Source of the DNA: Perkinsela sp. pyNocScin1
Taxonomy: Eukaryota > Euglenozoa > Kinetoplastea > Prokinetoplastida > Perkinselidae
Assembly: GCA_964019655.1 (NCBI GenBank)
Contig: CAXHTR010000004.1
Location: 1,015,300-1,079,299 of the forward strand
Length of the DNA: 64,000 bases
Direction: 5' to 3'
The position numbers were made by a program, and so were the translations under genes. Positions within the stretch are counted from its first letter, which is position 1. Each line of letters starts with the position of its first letter. The notes under the pieces were generated by a model. It did no database searches. It was given only the letters and a program-made list of their open reading frames with translations, and had not been told where the DNA came from. Below, one piece after another: positions 47,929-61,865 of the stretch.

Positions 47929-50716
47929 CATTTTCTATTCCATGACATGCGACTACGACTTCCACGAGTGTGCTTGTATGCACCTGACGACGAGGACATG
48001 AATGTTCGAAACAACTGCATGAACAAAGTGGTCGATGTTTCATTGTGAATGCGATTTGAAATCTTTCCCCAAAACACGACAAGAGCAATGACGATGAAAT
48101 GAAACAACACGCGATAAGTGGGACTGCATTCTTTCACTTTAAACAACTGTGTGTGCGGAGAACCTTTGCACTGAGCAAAACACGAGACCTGCACGAGACT
48201 AAAGATGTATCATTTCTTTTTTGAACTGAACAAAAGTGTCGATTAATCTATGCAATCGTTGACGACTCGTGATGATAACCGATGTATTTGTGAGTCATTT
48301 GCACTATCGATCGCACATCGACGATAATGTCATGGCTCTTGGACTCGTAATTGTCTATCTAAAGATATTTTCAGCGACCTTGATGCATATTCTTGGAGTT
48401 TGAGCTGTAGACTGTCAGTGCTGAAGCGAAACGACAAAGAAGATGAAAGAGAAAGCTTTTATGCAGAAAACCTTCAATCTTTCATTGCGCGATACGCTTG
48501 GAATTCTTTTTCATGCATTCATACACACTTTGTGATAATTTTTGGTACATCATTTATCCATTTCAACGTTGTTCTCATGTAATCTTACGAATGCCACTGC
48601 TATAATCACGTATAAACATGTGAAAGGCAATTCGAACGATTCCAATGTTTGATACCCATAAACCTTTCGTGGAAAGAATGTGAGATCCATGGTTCTTTGA
48701 ATTTTGATTCCATTTATTGGGGTGATAGTGTATAAAATGTGATTTCAGGGATTATACAGGGCGTATTGTACCCTTTGATGTGAATCCATGCACTCTGTCT
48801 GCATCTTTGAGACTTTTTGCACTCATATTGACATCATTTTACATCTTGCCACACTTATGGATGGTTTGTAAACTTTTTCATGAAGGTTCGTTGGAGAATT
48901 CGTGATGATGAAAGGGAGAGTATGTCAAAGCGATGAAAAGTGTCTTTCTGAAGACAAACAATTCAATCTTTCGATGTGATTGCGGTTTGAAATGTTTTTC
49001 ATGCATGTTTGAAAGACTGCGAAGACGGAAGGGGCTTGATTGAGATTTCAAATGTATGCATTCAAAGATCTTTGTAACCTTCGAGTACCATCGACGTGCA
49101 GTTCACACTTGAGGTGTGATTTCGCGGATCATTTTTCAATCAAACATGTACAACATCATGCAGAGACACTCAAATAATCAGTGTATCTCGATTATGTGGC
49201 ATTTTTGATCGTTTTTATGAATGCATATTGATCTGGATGTGAATGTGGCTCGATCTGATGCTTAATTCCTTCAATATTTTGCAATCATTCATCGATATGG
49301 AACCATATGCGATGCAGATCATAGCTATGGCATCCATTGACGCTCAAATTCAATGTGAGAACATATAGACGAAGAAAATCACGGGTATGCATTGACCTCA
49401 CTTCCACTTTTGCACCGAAGCTGCTACGATCATTGAAACTTAAGATATAAATCAAATTTGAATCGAAATAAATATGATATCGACATATTGGGGACCGTCT
49501 GGATATCATTGAAACGACTGTTGATTTAAAAACTCGAAAAATGCACTGCTAGGATGCGATGATACTTCCAAGCGGAGGCCTACCAGCCAGCTATCGGAGG
49601 TACCTCGAAATCAAATCTATGCGCCGCCTCCCTTCAAAGACTATGCATCAAAAAGCACTCCAAAATCACACTGGCAGGGTTCGAAATCGAATTCTACGGT
49701 GGGTCGCTTCCAACTGAGCTATCTGAGCTATCGAAAATTTGAAATTTTTGCGGCGGCTCCGTTCAAGGGAGAGCCAGGGCAAGGCAGACGCAAAAAAAGC
49801 GGCGGAGGCACAGCGGGCGCGAAGAGGCCACAATTTTTTTTCCAAAGAGCAAAAAAAAGCAACCCGCACGGCGGCAAGAGGCCCGGCAAGCACCCCACAT
49901 CCAGCAAGCGAAACAACGCAAAACAAACAGGCCCGAAACGCGAAACGCACACCCGCAAAGGCACACCCAAACGACCAAAAATTCAAAACAAACGCGCACC
50001 AAGACGCCGAAACGACGCCACCACCGCCACAACAACGCGCAACCGACGGGCGAGCGAAACGAGCACGCACAAGGGAGGGGCAGAACAAAGACACACGCAA
50101 AAAGACGCGGCCGCGGAGAAGACAACGCAGAAGCGAACGAAAGCAGAACACACCCGGCGGGAGAACCCAGCGACAAGACCCAGCACCAGGGCAGCAGCAA
50201 CACAGCCGAAAAAGAAAAAAAATCGACACACCGAAGGGGGGAGACGAGGGCAACGACGAAGGCAACCAGACGACGAGAGAGGGCAAACGAGGGCGAGACC
50301 AGAGACACCAACCGCAGACCGACACCGGAGCAACCACACACCGCAGCGAGCAAGCGAGCGAAAAAAAGAAACGACGGCAGAACCAGCAGGCACCACCCAC
50401 CACAGCGAGCGACGAAGCGAGAGAACGCACAGAGAAACGCGCGGAAAGAAGCGACGAGACGCGACGGCAGAACGCGCAGGACTAACGACGACGCGGAACC
50501 AGGGCAACGGGGCGACCAGAGCAGCGGCACGGGAGACACGGGCAAAATCGACAACAACCGACGAGCGAAGCGAGGGACAGCGCGAAGCAAGACAAAAACC
50601 GCCGGAGGCACCGCGGGCGCGAAGCGGCCGCAATATTTATATTCCAAGAGAAAGATGGCCCCCAACGCACACACCATTTGGAAGACCCGGCACACACCCC
50701 CAAGCAAAATTACCAT
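47929..50716. repeat. Satellite unit 3
   Basis: 2788 bp. Carries CCGTTCAAGGGAG and the 2 nt longer core variant (GCAGAACACACCCGGCGGG near 50143). T-poor core 49842-50633. Confidence 0.95.
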
Positions 50717-53502
50717 CATTTTCTATTCCATGACATGCGACTACGACTTCCACGAGTGTGCTTGTATGCACCTGACGACGAGGACATGAATGTTCGAAAC
50801 AACTGCATGAACAAAGTGGTCGATGTTTCATTGTGAATGCGATTTGAAATCTTTCCCCAAAACACGACAAGAGCAATGACGATGAAATGAAACAACACGC
50901 GATAAGTGGGACTGCATTCTTTCACTTTAAACAACTGTGTGTGCGGAGAACCTTTGCACTGAGCAAAACACGAGACCTGCACGAGACTAAAGATGTATCA
51001 TTTCTTTTTTGAACTGAACAAAAGTGTCGATTAATCTATGCAATCGTTGACGACTCGTGATGATAACCGATGTATTTGTGAGTCATTTGCACTATCGATC
51101 GCACATCGACGATAATGTCATGGCTCTTGGACTCGTAATTGTCTATCTAAAGATATTTTCAGCGACCTTGATGCATATTCTTGGAGTTTGAGCTGTAGAC
51201 TGTCAGTGCTGAAGCGAAACGACAAAGAAGATGAAAGAGAAAGCTTTTATGCAGAAAACCTTCAATCTTTCATTGCGCGATACGCTTGGAATTCTTTTTC
51301 ATGCATTCATACACACTTTGTGATAATTTTTGGTACATCATTTATCCATTTCAACGTTGTTCTCATGTAATCTTACGAATGCCACTGCTATAATCACGTA
51401 TAAACATGTGAAAGGCAATTCGAACGATTCCAATGTTTGATACCCATAAACCTTTCGTGGAAAGAATGTGAGATCCATGGTTCTTTGAATTTTGATTCCA
51501 TTTATTGGGGTGATAGTGTATAAAATGTGATTTCAGGGATTATACAGGGCGTATTGTACCCTTTGATGTGAATCCATGCACTCTGTCTGCATCTTTGAGA
51601 CTTTTTGCACTCATATTGACATCATTTTACATCTTGCCACACTTATGGATGGTTTGTAAACTTTTTCATGAAGGTTCGTTGGAGAATTCGTGATGATGAA
51701 AGGGAGAGTATGTCAAAGCGATGAAAAGTGTCTTTCTGAAGACAAACAATTCAATCTTTCGATGTGATTGCGGTTTGAAATGTTTTTCATGCATGTTTGA
51801 AAGACTGCGAAGACGGAAGGGGCTTGATTGAGATTTCAAATGTATGCATTCAAAGATCTTTGTAACCTTCGAGTACCATCGACGTGCAGTTCACACTTGA
51901 GGTGTGATTTCGCGGATCATTTTTCAATCAAACATGTACAACATCATGCAGAGACACTCAAATAATCAGTGTATCTCGATTATGTGGCATTTTTGATCGT
52001 TTTTATGAATGCATATTGATCTGGATGTGAATGTGGCTCGATCTGATGCTTAATTCCTTCAATATTTTGCAATCATTCATCGATATGGAACCATATGCGA
52101 TGCAGATCATAGCTATGGCATCCATTGACGCTCAAATTCAATGTGAGAACATATAGACGAAGAAAATCACGGGTATGCATTGACCTCACTTCCACTTTTG
52201 CACCGAAGCTGCTACGATCATTGAAACTTAAGATATAAATCAAATTTGAATCGAAATAAATATGATATCGACATATTGGGGACCGTCTGGATATCATTGA
52301 AACGACTGTTGATTTAAAAACTCGAAAAATGCACTGCTAGGATGCGATGATACTTCCAAGCGGAGGCCTACCAGCCAGCTATCGGAGGTACCTCGAAATC
52401 AAATCTATGCGCCGCCTCCCTTCAAAGACTATGCATCAAAAAGCACTCCAAAATCACACTGGCAGGGTTCGAAATCGAATTCTACGGTGGGTCGCTTCCA
52501 ACTGAGCTATCTGAGCTATCGAAAATTTGAAATTTTTGCGGCGGCTCCGTTCAAGGGAGAGCCAGGGCAAGGCAGACGCAAAAAAAGCGGCGGAGGCACA
52601 GCGGGCGCGAAGAGGCCACAATTTTTTTTCCAAAGAGCAAAAAAAAGCAACCCGCACGGCGGCAAGAGGCCCGGCAAGCACCCCACATCCAGCAAGCGAA
52701 ACAACGCAAAACAAACAGGCCCGAAACGCGAAACGCACACCCGCAAAGGCACACCCAAACGACCAAAAATTCAAAACAAACGCGCACCAAGACGCCGAAA
52801 CGACGCCACCACCGCCACAACAACGCGCAACCGACGGGCGAGCGAAACGAGCACGCACAAGGGAGGGGCAGAACAAAGACACACGCAAAAAGACGCGGCC
52901 GCGGAGAAGACAACGCAGAAGCGAACGAAAGCAGACACACCGGCGGGAGAACCCAGCGACAAGACCCAGCACCAGGGCAGCAGCAACACAGCCGAAAAAG
53001 AAAAAAAATCGACACACCGAAGGGGGGAGACGAGGGCAACGACGAAGCCAACCAGACGACGAGAGAGGGCAAACGAGGGCGAGACCAGAGACACCAACCG
53101 CAGACCGACACCGGAGCAACCACACACCGCAGCGAGCAAGCGAGCGAAAAAAAGAAACGACGGCAGAACCAGCAGGCACCACCCACCACAGCGAGCGACG
53201 AAGCGAGAGAACGCACAGAGAAACGCGCGGAAAGAAGCGACGAGACGCGACGGCAGAACGCGCAGGACTAACGACGACGCGGAACCAGGGCAACGGGGCG
53301 ACCAGAGCAGCGGCACGGGAGACACGGGCAAAATCGACAACAACCGACGAGCGAAGCGAGGGACAGCGCGAAGCAAGACAAAAACCGCCGGAGGCACCGC
53401 GGGCGCGAAGCGGCCGCAATATTTATATTCCAAGAGAAAGATGGCCCCCAACGCACACACCATTTGGAAGACCCGGCACACACCCCCAAGCAAAATTACC
53501 AT
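50717..53502. repeat. Satellite unit 4 (short-core variant)
   Basis: 2786 bp. Its core (52630-53419) is 2 nt shorter than in neighbours at about 52932 and reads GAAGCCAACC where others read GAAGGCAACC at about 53043; both changes are shared with unit 1. The indel shifts all frames without introducing a stop. Confidence 0.95.
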
Positions 53503-56290
53503 CATTTTCTATTCCATGACATGCGACTACGACTTCCACGAGTGTGCTTGTATGCACCTGACGACGAGGACATGAATGTTCGAAACAACTGCATGAACAA
53601 AGTGGTCGATGTTTCATTGTGAATGCGATTTGAAATCTTTCCCCAAAACACGACAAGAGCAATGACGATGAAATGAAACAACACGCGATAAGTGGGACTG
53701 CATTCTTTCACTTTAAACAACTGTGTGTGCGGAGAACCTTTGCACTGAGCAAAACACGAGACCTGCACGAGACTAAAGATGTATCATTTCTTTTTTGAAC
53801 TGAACAAAAGTGTCGATTAATCTATGCAATCGTTGACGACTCGTGATGATAACCGATGTATTTGTGAGTCATTTGCACTATCGATCGCACATCGACGATA
53901 ATGTCATGGCTCTTGGACTCGTAATTGTCTATCTAAAGATATTTTCAGCGACCTTGATGCATATTCTTGGAGTTTGAGCTGTAGACTGTCAGTGCTGAAG
54001 CGAAACGACAAAGAAGATGAAAGAGAAAGCTTTTATGCAGAAAACCTTCAATCTTTCATTGCGCGATACGCTTGGAATTCTTTTTCATGCATTCATACAC
54101 ACTTTGTGATAATTTTTGGTACATCATTTATCCATTTCAACGTTGTTCTCATGTAATCTTACGAATGCCACTGCTATAATCACGTATAAACATGTGAAAG
54201 GCAATTCGAACGATTCCAATGTTTGATACCCATAAACCTTTCGTGGAAAGAATGTGAGATCCATGGTTCTTTGAATTTTGATTCCATTTATTGGGGTGAT
54301 AGTGTATAAAATGTGATTTCAGGGATTATACAGGGCGTATTGTACCCTTTGATGTGAATCCATGCACTCTGTCTGCATCTTTGAGACTTTTTGCACTCAT
54401 ATTGACATCATTTTACATCTTGCCACACTTATGGATGGTTTGTAAACTTTTTCATGAAGGTTCGTTGGAGAATTCGTGATGATGAAAGGGAGAGTATGTC
54501 AAAGCGATGAAAAGTGTCTTTCTGAAGACAAACAATTCAATCTTTCGATGTGATTGCGGTTTGAAATGTTTTTCATGCATGTTTGAAAGACTGCGAAGAC
54601 GGAAGGGGCTTGATTGAGATTTCAAATGTATGCATTCAAAGATCTTTGTAACCTTCGAGTACCATCGACGTGCAGTTCACACTTGAGGTGTGATTTCGCG
54701 GATCATTTTTCAATCAAACATGTACAACATCATGCAGAGACACTCAAATAATCAGTGTATCTCGATTATGTGGCATTTTTGATCGTTTTTATGAATGCAT
54801 ATTGATCTGGATGTGAATGTGGCTCGATCTGATGCTTAATTCCTTCAATATTTTGCAATCATTCATCGATATGGAACCATATGCGATGCAGATCATAGCT
54901 ATGGCATCCATTGACGCTCAAATTCAATGTGAGAACATATAGACGAAGAAAATCACGGGTATGCATTGACCTCACTTCCACTTTTGCACCGAAGCTGCTA
55001 CGATCATTGAAACTTAAGATATAAATCAAATTTGAATCGAAATAAATATGATATCGACATATTGGGGACCGTCTGGATATCATTGAAACGACTGTTGATT
55101 TAAAAACTCGAAAAATGCACTGCTAGGATGCGATGATACTTCCAAGCGGAGGCCTACCAGCCAGCTATCGGAGGTACCTCGAAATCAAATCTATGCGCCG
55201 CCTCCCTTCAAAGACTATGCATCAAAAAGCACTCCAAAATCACACTGGCAGGGTTCGAAATCGAATTCTACGGTGGGTCGCTTCCAACTGAGCTATCTGA
55301 GCTATCGAAAATTTGAAATTTTTGCGGCGGCTCCGTTCAAGGGAGAGCCAGGGCAAGGCAGACGCAAAAAAAGCGGCGGAGGCACAGCGGGCGCGAAGAG
55401 GCCACAATTTTTTTTCCAAAGAGCAAAAAAAAGCAACCCGCACGGCGGCAAGAGGCCCGGCAAGCACCCCACATCCAGCAAGCGAAACAACGCAAAACAA
55501 ACAGGCCCGAAACGCGAAACGCACACCCGCAAAGGCACACCCAAACGACCAAAAATTCAAAACAAACGCGCACCAAGACGCCGAAACGACGCCACCACCG
55601 CCACAACAACGCGCAACCGACGGGCGAGCGAAACGAGCACGCACAAGGGAGGGGCAGAACAAAGACACACGCAAAAAGACGCGGCCGCGGAGAAGACAAC
55701 GCAGAAGCGAACGAAAGCAGAACACACCCGGCGGGAGAACCCAGCGACAAGACCCAGCACCAGGGCAGCAGCAACACAGCCGAAAAAGAAAAAAAATCGA
55801 CACACCGAAGGGGGGAGACGAGGGCAACGACGAAGGCAACCAGACGACGAGAGAGGGCAAACGAGGGCGAGACCAGAGACACCAACCGCAGACCGACACC
55901 GGAGCAACCACACACCGCAGCGAGCAAGCGAGCGAAAAAAAGAAACGACGGCAGAACCAGCAGGCACCACCCACCACAGCGAGCGACGAAGCGAGAGAAC
56001 GCACAGAGAAACGCGCGGAAAGAAGCGACGAGACGCGACGGCAGAACGCGCAGGACTAACGACGACGCGGAACCAGGGCAACGGGGCGACCAGAGCAGCG
56101 GCACGGGAGACACGGGCAAAATCGACAACAACCGACGAGCGAAGCGAGGGACAGCGCGAAGCAAGACAAAAACCGCCGGAGGCACCGCGGGCGCGAAGCG
56201 GCCGCAATATTTATATTCCAAGAGAAAGATGGCCCCCAACGCACACACCATTTGGAAGACCCGGCACACACCCCCAAGCAAAATTACCAT
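53503..56290. repeat. Satellite unit 5
   Basis: 2788 bp, long-core variant. T-poor core 55416-56207. No private difference noticed. Confidence 0.95.
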
Positions 56291-59078
56291 CATTTTCTAT
56301 TCCATGACATGCGACTACGACTTCCACGAGTGTGCTTGTATGCACCTGACGACGAGGACATGAATGTTCGAAACAACTGCATGAACAAAGTGGTCGATGT
56401 TTCATTGTGAATGCGATTTGAAATCTTTCCCCAAAACACGACAAGAGCAATGACGATGAAATGAAACAACACGCGATAAGTGGGACTGCATTCTTTCACT
56501 TTAAACAACTGTGTGAGCGGAGAACCTTTGCACTGAGCAAAACACGAGACCTGCACGAGACTAAAGATGTATCATTTCTTTTTTGAACTGAACAAAAGTG
56601 TCGATTAATCTATGCAATCGTTGACGACTCGTGATGATAACCGATGTATTTGTGAGTCATTTGCACTATCGATCGCACATCGACGATAATGTCATGGCTC
56701 TTGGACTCGTAATTGTCTATCTAAAGATATTTTCAGCGACCTTGATGCATATTCTTGGAGTTTGAGCTGTAGACTGTCAGTGCTGAAGCGAAACGACAAA
56801 GAAGATGAAAGAGAAAGCTTTTATGCAGAAAACCTTCAATCTTTCATTGCGCGATACGCTTGGAATTCTTTTTCATGCATTCATACACACTTTGTGATAA
56901 TTTTTGGTACATCATTTATCCATTTCAACGTTGTTCTCATGTAATCTTACGAATGCCACTGCTATAATCACGTATAAACATGTGAAAGGCAATTCGAACG
57001 ATTCCAATGTTTGATACCCATAAACCTTTCGTGGAAAGAATGTGAGATCCATGGTTCTTTGAATTTTGATTCCATTTATTGGGGTGATAGTGTATAAAAT
57101 GTGATTTCAGGGATTATACAGGGCGTATTGTACCCTTTGATGTGAATCCATGCACTCTGTCTGCATCTTTGAGACTTTTTGCACTCATATTGACATCATT
57201 TTACATCTTGCCACACTTATGGATGGTTTGTAAACTTTTTCATGAAGGTTCGTTGGAGAATTCGTGATGATGAAAGGGAGAGTATGTCAAAGCGATGAAA
57301 AGTGTCTTTCTGAAGACAAACAATTCAATCTTTCGATGTGATTGCGGTTTGAAATGTTTTTCATGCATGTTTGAAAGACTGCGAAGACGGAAGGGGCTTG
57401 ATTGAGATTTCAAATGTATGCATTCAAAGATCTTTGTAACCTTCGAGTACCATCGACGTGCAGTTCACACTTGAGGTGTGATTTCGCGGATCATTTTTCA
57501 ATCAAACATGTACAACATCATGCAGAGACACTCAAATAATCAGTGTATCTCGATTATGTGGCATTTTTGATCGTTTTTATGAATGCATATTGATCTGGAT
57601 GTGAATGTGGCTCGATCTGATGCTTAATTCCTTCAATATTTTGCAATCATTCATCGATATGGAACCATATGCGATGCAGATCATAGCTATGGCATCCATT
57701 GACGCTCAAATTCAATGTGAGAACATATAGACGAAGAAAATCACGGGTATGCATTGACCTCACTTCCACTTTTGCACCGAAGCTGCTACGATCATTGAAA
57801 CTTAAGATATAAATCAAATTTGAATCGAAATAAATATGATATCGACATATTGGGGACCGTCTGGATATCATTGAAACGACTGTTGATTTAAAAACTCGAA
57901 AAATGCACTGCTAGGATGCGATGATACTTCCAAGCGGAGGCCTACCAGCCAGCTATCGGAGGTACCTCGAAATCAAATCTATGCGCCGCCTCCCTTCAAA
58001 GACTATGCATCAAAAAGCACTCCAAAATCACACTGGCAGGGTTCGAAATCGAATTCTACGGTGGGTCGCTTCCAACTGAGCTATCTGAGCTATCGAAAAT
58101 TTGAAATTTTTGCGGCGGCTCCGTTCAAGGGAGAGCCAGGGCAAGGCAGACGCAAAAAAAGCGGCGGAGGCACAGCGGGCGCGAAGAGGCCACAATTTTT
58201 TTTCCAAAGAGCAAAAAAAAGCAACCCGCACGGCGGCAAGAGGCCCGGCAAGCACCCCACATCCAGCAAGCGAAACAACGCAAAACAAACAGGCCCGAAA
58301 CGCGAAACGCACACCCGCAAAGGCACACCCAAACGACCAAAAATTCAAAACAAACGCGCACCAAGACGCCGAAACGACGCCACCACCGCCACAACAACGC
58401 GCAACCGACGGGCGAGCGAAACGAGCACGCACAAGGGAGGGGCAGAACAAAGACACACGCAAAAAGACGCGGCCGCGGAGAAGACAACGCAGAAGCGAAC
58501 GAAAGCAGAACACACCCGGCGGGAGAACCCAGCGACAAGACCCAGCACCAGGGCAGCAGCAACACAGCCGAAAAAGAAAAAAAATCGACACACCGAAGGG
58601 GGGAGACGAGGGCAACGACGAAGGCAACCAGACGACGAGAGAGGGCAAACGAGGGCGAGACCAGAGACACCAACCGCAGACCGACACCGGAGCAACCACA
58701 CACCGCAGCGAGCAAGCGAGCGAAAAAAAGAAACGACGGCAGAACCAGCAGGCACCACCCACCACAGCGAGCGACGAAGCGAGAGAACGCACAGAGAAAC
58801 GCGCGGAAAGAAGCGACGAGACGCGACGGCAGAACGCGCAGGACTAACGACGACGCGGAACCAGGGCAACGGGGCGACCAGAGCAGCGGCACGGGAGACA
58901 CGGGCAAAATCGACAACAACCGACGAGCGAAGCGAGGGACAGCGCGAAGCAAGACAAAAACCGCCGGAGGCACCGCGGGCGCGAAGCGGCCGCAATATTT
59001 ATATTCCAAGAGAAAGATGGCCCCCAACGCACACACCATTTGGAAGACCCGGCACACACCCCCAAGCAAAATTACCAT
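56291..59078. repeat. Satellite unit 6
   Basis: 2788 bp. Shares GTGTGAGCGG at about 56511-56520 with unit 7, where other units read GTGTGTGCGG. T-poor core 58204-58995. Confidence 0.95.
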
Positions 59079-61865
59079 CATTTTCTATTCCATGACATGC
59101 GACTACGACTTCCACGAGTGTGCTTGTATGCACCTGACGACGAGGACATGAATGTTCGAAACAACTGCATGAACAAAGTGGTCGATGTTTCATTGTGAAT
59201 GCGATTTGAAATCTTTCCCCAAAACACGACAAGAGCAATGACGATGAAATGAAAAACACGCGATAAGTGGGACTGCATTCTTTCACTTTAAACAACTGTG
59301 TGAGCGGAGAACCTTTGCACTGAGCAAAACACGAGACCTGCACGAGACTAAAGATGTATCATTTCTTTTTTGAACTGAACAAAAGTGTCGATTAATCTAT
59401 GCAATCGTTGACGACTCGTGATGATAACCGATGTATTTGTGAGTCATTTGCACTATCGATCGCACATCGACGATAATGTCATGGCTCTTGGACTCGTAAT
59501 TGTCTATCTAAAGATATTTTCAGCGACCTTGATGCATATTCTTGGAGTTTGAGCTGTAGACTGTCAGTGCTGAAGCGAAACGACAAAGAAGATGAAAGAG
59601 AAAGCTTTTATGCAGAAAACCTTCAATCTTTCATTGCGCGATACGCTTGGAATTCTTTTTCATGCATTCATACACACTTTGTGATAATTTTTGGTACATC
59701 ATTTATCCATTTCAACGTTGTTCTCATGTAATCTTACGAATGCCACTGCTATAATCACGTATAAACATGTGAAAGGCAATTCGAACGATTCCAATGTTTG
59801 ATACCCATAAACCTTTCGTGGAAAGAATGTGAGATCCATGGTTCTTTGAATTTTGATTCCATTTATTGGGGTGATAGTGTATAAAATGTGATTTCAGGGA
59901 TTATACAGGGCGTATTGTACCCTTTGATGTGAATCCATGCACTCTGTCTGCATCTTTGAGACTTTTTGCACTCATATTGACATCATTTTACATCTTGCCA
60001 CACTTATGGATGGTTTGTAAACTTTTTCATGAAGGTTCGTTGGAGAATTCGTGATGATGAAAGGGAGAGTATGTCAAAGCGATGAAAAGTGTCTTTCTGA
60101 AGACAAACAATTCAATCTTTCGATGTGATTGCGGTTTGAAATGTTTTTCATGCATGTTTGAAAGACTGCGAAGACGGAAGGGGCTTGATTGAGATTTCAA
60201 ATGTATGCATTCAAAGATCTTTGTAACCTTCGAGTACCATCGACGTGCAGTTCACACTTGAGGTGTGATTTCGCGGATCATTTTTCAATCAAACATGTAC
60301 AACATCATGCAGAGACACTCAAATAATCAGTGTATCTCGATTATGTGGCATTTTTGATCGTTTTTATGAATGCATATTGATCTGGATGTGAATGTGGCTC
60401 GATCTGATGCTTAATTCCTTCAATATTTTGCAATCATTCATCGATATGGAACCATATGCGATGCAGATCATAGCTATGGCATCCATTGACGCTCAAATTC
60501 AATGTGAGAACATATAGACGAAGAAAATCACGGGTATGCATTGACCTCACTTCCACTTTTGCACCGAAGCTGCTACGATCATTGAAACTTAAGATATAAA
60601 TCAAATTTGAATCGAAATAAATATGATATCGACATATTGGGGACCGTCTGGATATCATTGAAACGACTGTTGATTTAAAAACTCGAAAAATGCACTGCTA
60701 GGATGCGATGATACTTCCAAGCGGAGGCCTACCAGCCAGCTATCGGAGGTACCTCGAAATCAAATCTATGCGCCGCCTCCCTTCAAAGACTATGCATCAA
60801 AAAGCACTCCAAAATCACACTGGCAGGGTTCGAAATCGAATTCTACGGTGGGTCGCTTCCAACTGAGCTATCTGAGCTATCGAAAATTTGAAATTTTTGC
60901 GGCGGCTCCGTTCAAGGGAGAGCCAGGGCAAGGCAGACGCAAAAAAAGCGGCGGAGGCACAGCGGGCGCGAAGAGGCCACAATTTTTTTTCCAAAGAGCA
61001 AAAAAAAGCAACCCGCACGGCGGCAAGAGGCCCGGCAAGCACCCCACATCCAGCAAGCGAAACAACGCAAAACAAACAGGCCCGAAACGCGAAACGCACA
61101 CCCGCAAAGGCACACCCAAACGACCAAAAATTCAAAACAAACGCGCACCAAGACGCCGAAACGACGCCACCACCGCCACAACAACGCGCAACCGACGGGC
61201 GAGCGAAACGAGCACGCACAAGGGAGGGGCAGAACAAAGACACACGCAAAAAGACGCGGCCGCGGAGAAGACAACGCAGAAGCGAACGAAAGCAGAACAC
61301 ACCCGGCGGGAGAACCCAGCGACAAGACCCAGCACCAGGGCAGCAGCAACACAGCCGAAAAAGAAAAAAAATCGACACACCGAAGGGGGGAGACGAGGGC
61401 AACGACGAAGGCAACCAGACGACGAGAGAGGGCAAACGAGGGCGAGACCAGAGACACCAACCGCAGACCGACACCGGAGCAACCACACACCGCAGCGAGC
61501 AAGCGAGCGAAAAAAAGAAACGACGGCAGAACCAGCAGGCACCACCCACCACAGCGAGCGACGAAGCGAGAGAACGCACAGAGAAACGCGCGGAAAGAAG
61601 CGACGAGACGCGACGGCAGAACGCGCAGGACTAACGACGACGCGGAACCAGGGCAACGGGGCGACCAGAGCAGCGGCACGGGAGACACGGGCAAAATCGA
61701 CAACAACCGACGAGCGAAGCGAGGGACAGCGCGAAGCAAGACAAAAACCGCCGGAGGCACCGCGGGCGCGAAGCGGCCGCAATATTTATATTCCAAGAGA
61801 AAGATGGCCCCCAACGCACACACCATTTGGAAGACCCGGCACACACCCCCAAGCAAAATTACCAT
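59079..61865. repeat. Satellite unit 7
   Basis: 2787 bp. Has the unit 6 substitution (about 59300) plus a private 1 nt deletion near 59253 (GAAATGAAAAACACG instead of GAAATGAAACAACACG). T-poor core 60991-61782. Confidence 0.95.

Noticed and set aside
46878-47931. Minus-strand frames in the satellite with Cys/Phe/Ser-rich, membrane-like translations
   Set aside because: Mirror image of the T-free strand (no A, hence no stops); low-complexity translation, not a membrane protein.
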